Assembly: GCF_012396485.1 (NCBI RefSeq)
Contig: NZ_JAAXPO010000006.1
Span: 88,285 to 152,284 of the forward strand
Direction of reading: 5' to 3'
Source of the DNA: Leuconostoc holzapfelii
GTDB taxonomy: Bacteria > Bacillota > Bacilli > Lactobacillales > Lactobacillaceae
DNA length: 64,000 bases
Part shown: positions 60,432 to 64,000 of the stretch, in pieces
Numbering within the stretch: the first letter of the stretch is position 1
How the letters are laid out: each line of letters starts with the position of its first letter
Notes under the pieces: model-generated
Databases searched by the model: none
What the model saw: the letters and a program-made list of their open reading frames with translations, nothing else
What the model was told of the DNA's origin: nothing
Position numbers and translations under genes: made by a program

Positions 60432-63400
60432 TTATAATGTTATGTTTCTCCATCCGGCTACTCTCCCATCACTGTTTATTTGTGTTGGTATAGCAACATT
60501 TCCAAGGCCGCTTAACGATGTGAGCAATCTTGTTATGGGGTAGTAGTGGCCATTATTCATATAATCAATCCAATCGTTACCAAAAGTAAAGCCTGAGTTT
60601 CCTCCCTCTGCACCAAAATATGGGTGGAGTGAACCATTATAATTTACTGGCTGATAAACTAATTTTTGCTCAACGCCCTCAACGTTTATTGGTTTATTAA
60701 ACGTCACACGGTCCTCAAATATGAAACCATAATTACCACCTAGGCCTGGTTTCCCTTGACGATACCAAGCCAATTTGTTTATATATGGTCCAGTAGAATC
60801 GCCTTCATTTCTAGCAGACCATGCCATATAAGCCCCGTCACTTTCCAATCGCATAGCCAATCCCGGCTCGCCGTTTGTATATTGCGATATTCCCATCCCA
60901 CCTATTTTTTGGTTGATGTAGCTAAAATCCATACCAAAATCTTGAAAATCAGCTTGAATGTATTGTGTATTAATTTTCATACCAGCACTCGTGATTTTCG
61001 TACTGCCGTACGCGCCATCCCAATTTGTCTCTAAGAACCTAGACACATCACCAGTAAGTGTATTAACGTCCAGATTTATTATTCTAACTTTATCAGCATC
61101 TAAATTACCCACTGTCAATTTACTTGCTGAAATATAGTCAATCATGGCGTCTTTTATGAATGCAGTACCTGTGATGACTGTCTGGTTCGCGTCGATCGTG
61201 ACTGTATTGCCGTTCAACGCCATGCCGTTGATGTCACCGAAGATACCGCTTGCTAATGCGCTTGTGTTGTCAGATATACCAATGCTCCAGTTGTCTTTTA
61301 GCAGGGCTAATTGCGTGGCCGATGACGTGCCACCCAAGCTAACGGATGTATCAGCAACATTTATATCAGGACTTCCAAGCCCTTTGATGTCCTCTAACAA
61401 CACCGTGCGCCATGCTTTTCCATCAGGTGATACCTGTACATTTACGCTTTTATAGGTTCGGGTTGCAAGAATCTTAACCTCTAGCCTCTGTGGTGTGTAT
61501 ACGACACTTCCCAAGTCATACACCATAAAGTTATTTAGGTTAGGTTCTGGGTAAAAATATCCAAATGTATTTATGTTACCGTCTGTTGCACCGTTTGCAT
61601 CTGATTGGCTATTAAAATAAGGGTTATCAGGGCCGCTAAGCGTTGCCGTTTTCCCGGCTAGTAAATCTGTCCCACTCGAGTCAAATAAAGATATTCTTAC
61701 GATATGGGTACCATTATTATTATTATTACCCTGCCCATTAACACGAATGTAACGTATACCAGTTGCTGATACTTGGGCAAAAATAGCATCACTCGTCTGG
61801 GTTAGCTGGCTTTGCATACTCGTGTTGTAACTATTGATGCTGCTCGTGGTAAAGCCCTGCGCCTGTGTGAGGGTGTTTGTGTCACCTGTCTGGCGGTTGC
61901 TAATTTCAGTGGTTAGGCCATCGGCGGTCTGTGTCTGCTTGCTTTGTAAGTCACTCACGTTGCTTTGGACGGTGCTGATATTACCCTCTGCCGTTTGTAC
62001 TCTAGTGGATAGACCCGCAGCTGGGTCTGATACGATGCTGGTGATTGAGTCAACTTTTTGTGACACGGTGCTAATCTTGTCATTATTGACATACTGACCG
62101 GCTACGTAGTCCCCAACGGTAGCACCAATAACCAACATAGGCCTACCAAAACTAATATCACCCCCAACGTTCCAACCAAACACCAAAGATACCCAAATTG
62201 TACCGGAAGGTACGGTTATGTTTTCAACCTTAAAGGTTCTAAATGTACCATCTAGTGAGGTAGTGGGGATATTATACCCATAGTCAAAAACTTTATTTCT
62301 ATTGCCATCATAAGCCATTACAAAGAGGGCTAGAGGCACATCACTTGATGGTGGTGATGGCATAGCAGCCGTAATGGATGCTGATACCGTGATGCCTTGG
62401 GTAACTTGTATTGGATCCGAAAAAATCCAAGTGCCGTTATTGCTGGCGTTATGCCATACATACATAGCCCCACTGCTGTCTGCTGTACCATTGTTGATAA
62501 GTTGGTTGGTAACTGTTGCACCCCAAGGGCTGTCAACGTGCCACCCTGAGTAGTCTATTGCAAGTTGGCTGTTATTAACAAGGTTGACTTGGTTGAGCGC
62601 GTTTACCTGTGTCTGAACATTAGCCACCGTCTGGTTAATCTCACCAGCCGCTTGTTTAACGCTGCTAATTTCACCAGACAGCTCACCGGTTTTCTGATCA
62701 TAATCAGTTTGACTAACTTTAGTAGTGATGTCGTGCGAGTTTTGCTCACTTTTACTTTCAGCAGCACTAACACGCCCGTCGTTTGCCTGTTTATAGTCGC
62801 CAATCGTTGTGACTGCTCTATCTGCCGTCTGCTGCGCGGTAGATACTTTTAAACTTAGATCACCTGTTTTTGCATCATAGTCAGCTTGACTGACTTTTTG
62901 GCTGATTTCTTGCTGAAGTGTTGTTTCGGCATTATTGAGTGCTGTTTGTGCGTCTTGGGCTGTCTTTTGCGCCGTAGCCTGAGTATCGGCCTTAGCATCA
63001 GCAAGTGCTTGATTGGCGTAACCTTGGGCTTTTGTATCTAACTCAGCTTGTTCACTCTCTAGTTGTGCCGTTTTGTCGCTGACTGTTTTAATTTCAGCGT
63101 CAACTTGTTCGCGATTAGTTGCGATCGCTTGGTCACTATAGGTTTTTGCGTCCGTGACGGCTTTGTCAACGTTATCTGAAATTTTTTGTTCAGTTGCTGA
63201 ATCAACCGACTCGACCCAATCGCCATTAACAAAAACCTTAATACCAGATTTGTCACCGTCTACCCAAAACCAAGTGTCACCGTCTTGCGGGTGTGATGGC
63301 TTAACGCTGCCATAATAGTTCGTGTTCTTAGCATTGGCACTAACAGCAGCTTGGTCGGCTTGTTCCTGAACGGAGGTCACCTTATCTTGTAAGTCGGATA

Positions 63401-63887
63401 GCTGAACGTGTGAACTATCCGCGAACGATTGTTTTGCTGTTCCAACTACCAACTTTGTAACCCGTTCTTGAATTGGATCGAAGTGAATTTCGTTAACGAT
63501 TGCCGTCACATTCACGCCATATTCAGGCACGTAAACCGTAACCGTATCAGTCAACGCAACACTTTCAAGATTTTTAAACTTATCTTGATAATCAGCGCTA
63601 TCTTGCAAACTCAAAACGTCAATATCAATCGCAACACTTGGCTTATCGCGTCCGGTATTCGCACTTTCAACAAACCATTTTGCTGCTGCGTTGTTAAGAT
63701 CATCAACCGTTTTAATTGTGTCGTCCGTGAAGTCGACTTTAATCGCGTAGACCTGTTCATAATTGTTAATGTACTGCGAATTAACCGGTGTACCTTCTAG
63801 GTATGTGGTTGTGTTATTTTCCTGAATACTTTTAATCGGGATAATTTGCGTGACGAGTGAACTAATGTCTACCGGCAGATTGTAAAA
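60432..63887 (-). pseudogene. Phage tail/receptor-binding protein, interrupted by an IS
   Basis: A very large tail protein; the frame is open for about 1150 codons and its 5' part is cut off by the insertion sequence near 63,879. Layout: a beta-rich N-part as in tail-associated endopeptidase proteins (YDTVTVYVPEYGVNVTAIV), a long coiled coil (several hundred residues, with repeated KVSQ-x-DYD-x-KTG units), a carbohydrate-binding-like domain (WHVDSPWGATVTNQLINNGT), an F5/8-type discoidin domain (about VRISLFDSSG to VQVSPDGKAW), and a C-terminal tip. This is the layout of a host-adhesion device. Three stop-free codons of IS DNA precede the in-frame stop at 63888-63890. Confidence 0.8.
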
Positions 63888-64000
63888 TTAAACCGAACAC
63901 CTTGCATAAAAAAACTGCAGAGACTTTAATGGTAATTGACTAAAATCAACCATAAAGGATCTGCAGCTTATGTCTTCTAGTTTATCAGCTCACGAACGTT
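63879..64000 (+). mobile_element. Left end of an insertion sequence, probably IS30 family
   Basis: Where the phage frame ends, new sequence begins (ATTGTAAAATTAAACCG), followed by a CTGCAG-bounded imperfect hairpin (63914-63966) with arms CTTTAATGGT and ACCATAAAG, then a transposase start. Such hairpins before transposase genes limit readthrough translation. Only the left end is in the window; the exact edge and family are inferred. Confidence 0.6.
63970..64000 (+). CDS. Transposase, first codons only
   Basis: MSSSLSAHER... at the window edge resembles the start of IS30-family transposases. Only about ten codons are visible, so the family is provisional. No clear ribosome site; the hairpin lies just upstream. 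Confidence 0.5.
   Translation, partial: MSSSLSAHER

Noticed and set aside
1..64000. CRISPR arrays, rRNA or tRNA genes
   Set aside because: I saw no regularly spaced repeats of CRISPR type and no recognisable tRNA or rRNA sequence in the window.

Overview
The window looks like a chromosome segment of an obligately heterofermentative lactic acid bacterium, most likely Weissella or a close relative in the Leuconostocaceae. The reasons are a GC content I judge by eye to be in the mid-40s percent, typical Firmicutes gene blocks (era-recO, phoH-ybeY-dgkA, topA-dprA), dnaE directly followed by pyk with no pfkA between them, a mannose-family PTS, ackA, and a transketolase placed with biosynthetic genes. 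The genus is inferred; I could not search a database. No rRNA or tRNA genes were recognised.

Layout. 1-2.6 kb: an MMPL exporter (cut by the window start) divergent from a TetR regulator with a palindromic operator. 2.7-7.2 kb: a UMF1-type MFS transporter and a four-component mannose-family PTS operon with a CcpA (cre) site. 7.2-13.3 kb: topA, dprA, a Uup-type ABC-F protein and pyrD. 13.3-19.1 kb: a heme-acquisition locus. It has a NEAT protein, an IsdE-like lipoprotein-type binding protein, a FecCD permease and an ATPase in one operon, and a divergent cell-wall-anchored LRR-NEAT protein. 19.1-24.1 kb: ackA, an amidase, a CPBP protein, 5-formyl-THF cyclo-ligase and glyA. 24.2-29.4 kb: thrC divergent from hom-thrB-aspartokinase. 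29.4-38.7 kb: an M20 peptidase, pepN, a histidine phosphatase, asparaginase, recO, era, dgkA, ybeY and phoH. 38.7-45.2 kb: amt, pyk, dnaE and a DUF2929 protein.

45.2-56.0 kb: one ten-gene operon, tkt-aroE-aroF-aroB-aroC-aroA-tyrA-aroK/CM-pheA-like-aroD, runs from erythrose-4-phosphate supply to prephenate and on toward Tyr and Phe. Its roughly 250-nt leader holds the most striking feature here. A consensus promoter is followed by a 17-codon ORF, MNKTILKNNSYYYFWFM, in which six consecutive codons are Tyr-Tyr-Tyr-Phe-Trp-Phe. Mutually exclusive hairpins and two terminators follow before tkt. This is the arrangement of classical ribosome-mediated attenuation. It is unexpected in a Firmicute, where T-boxes or TRAP normally do this job.

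56-57.7 kb: a nucleoside hydrolase and an ECF S-component, with a leader that may fold into a small pseudoknot. 57.8-64 kb: a CsbD protein, then the late end of a prophage (endolysin, two holin-type proteins, two small proteins and a very large tail/receptor-binding protein). The tail gene is interrupted at about 63,879 by an insertion sequence whose transposase ORF begins at 63,970 and runs out of the window.
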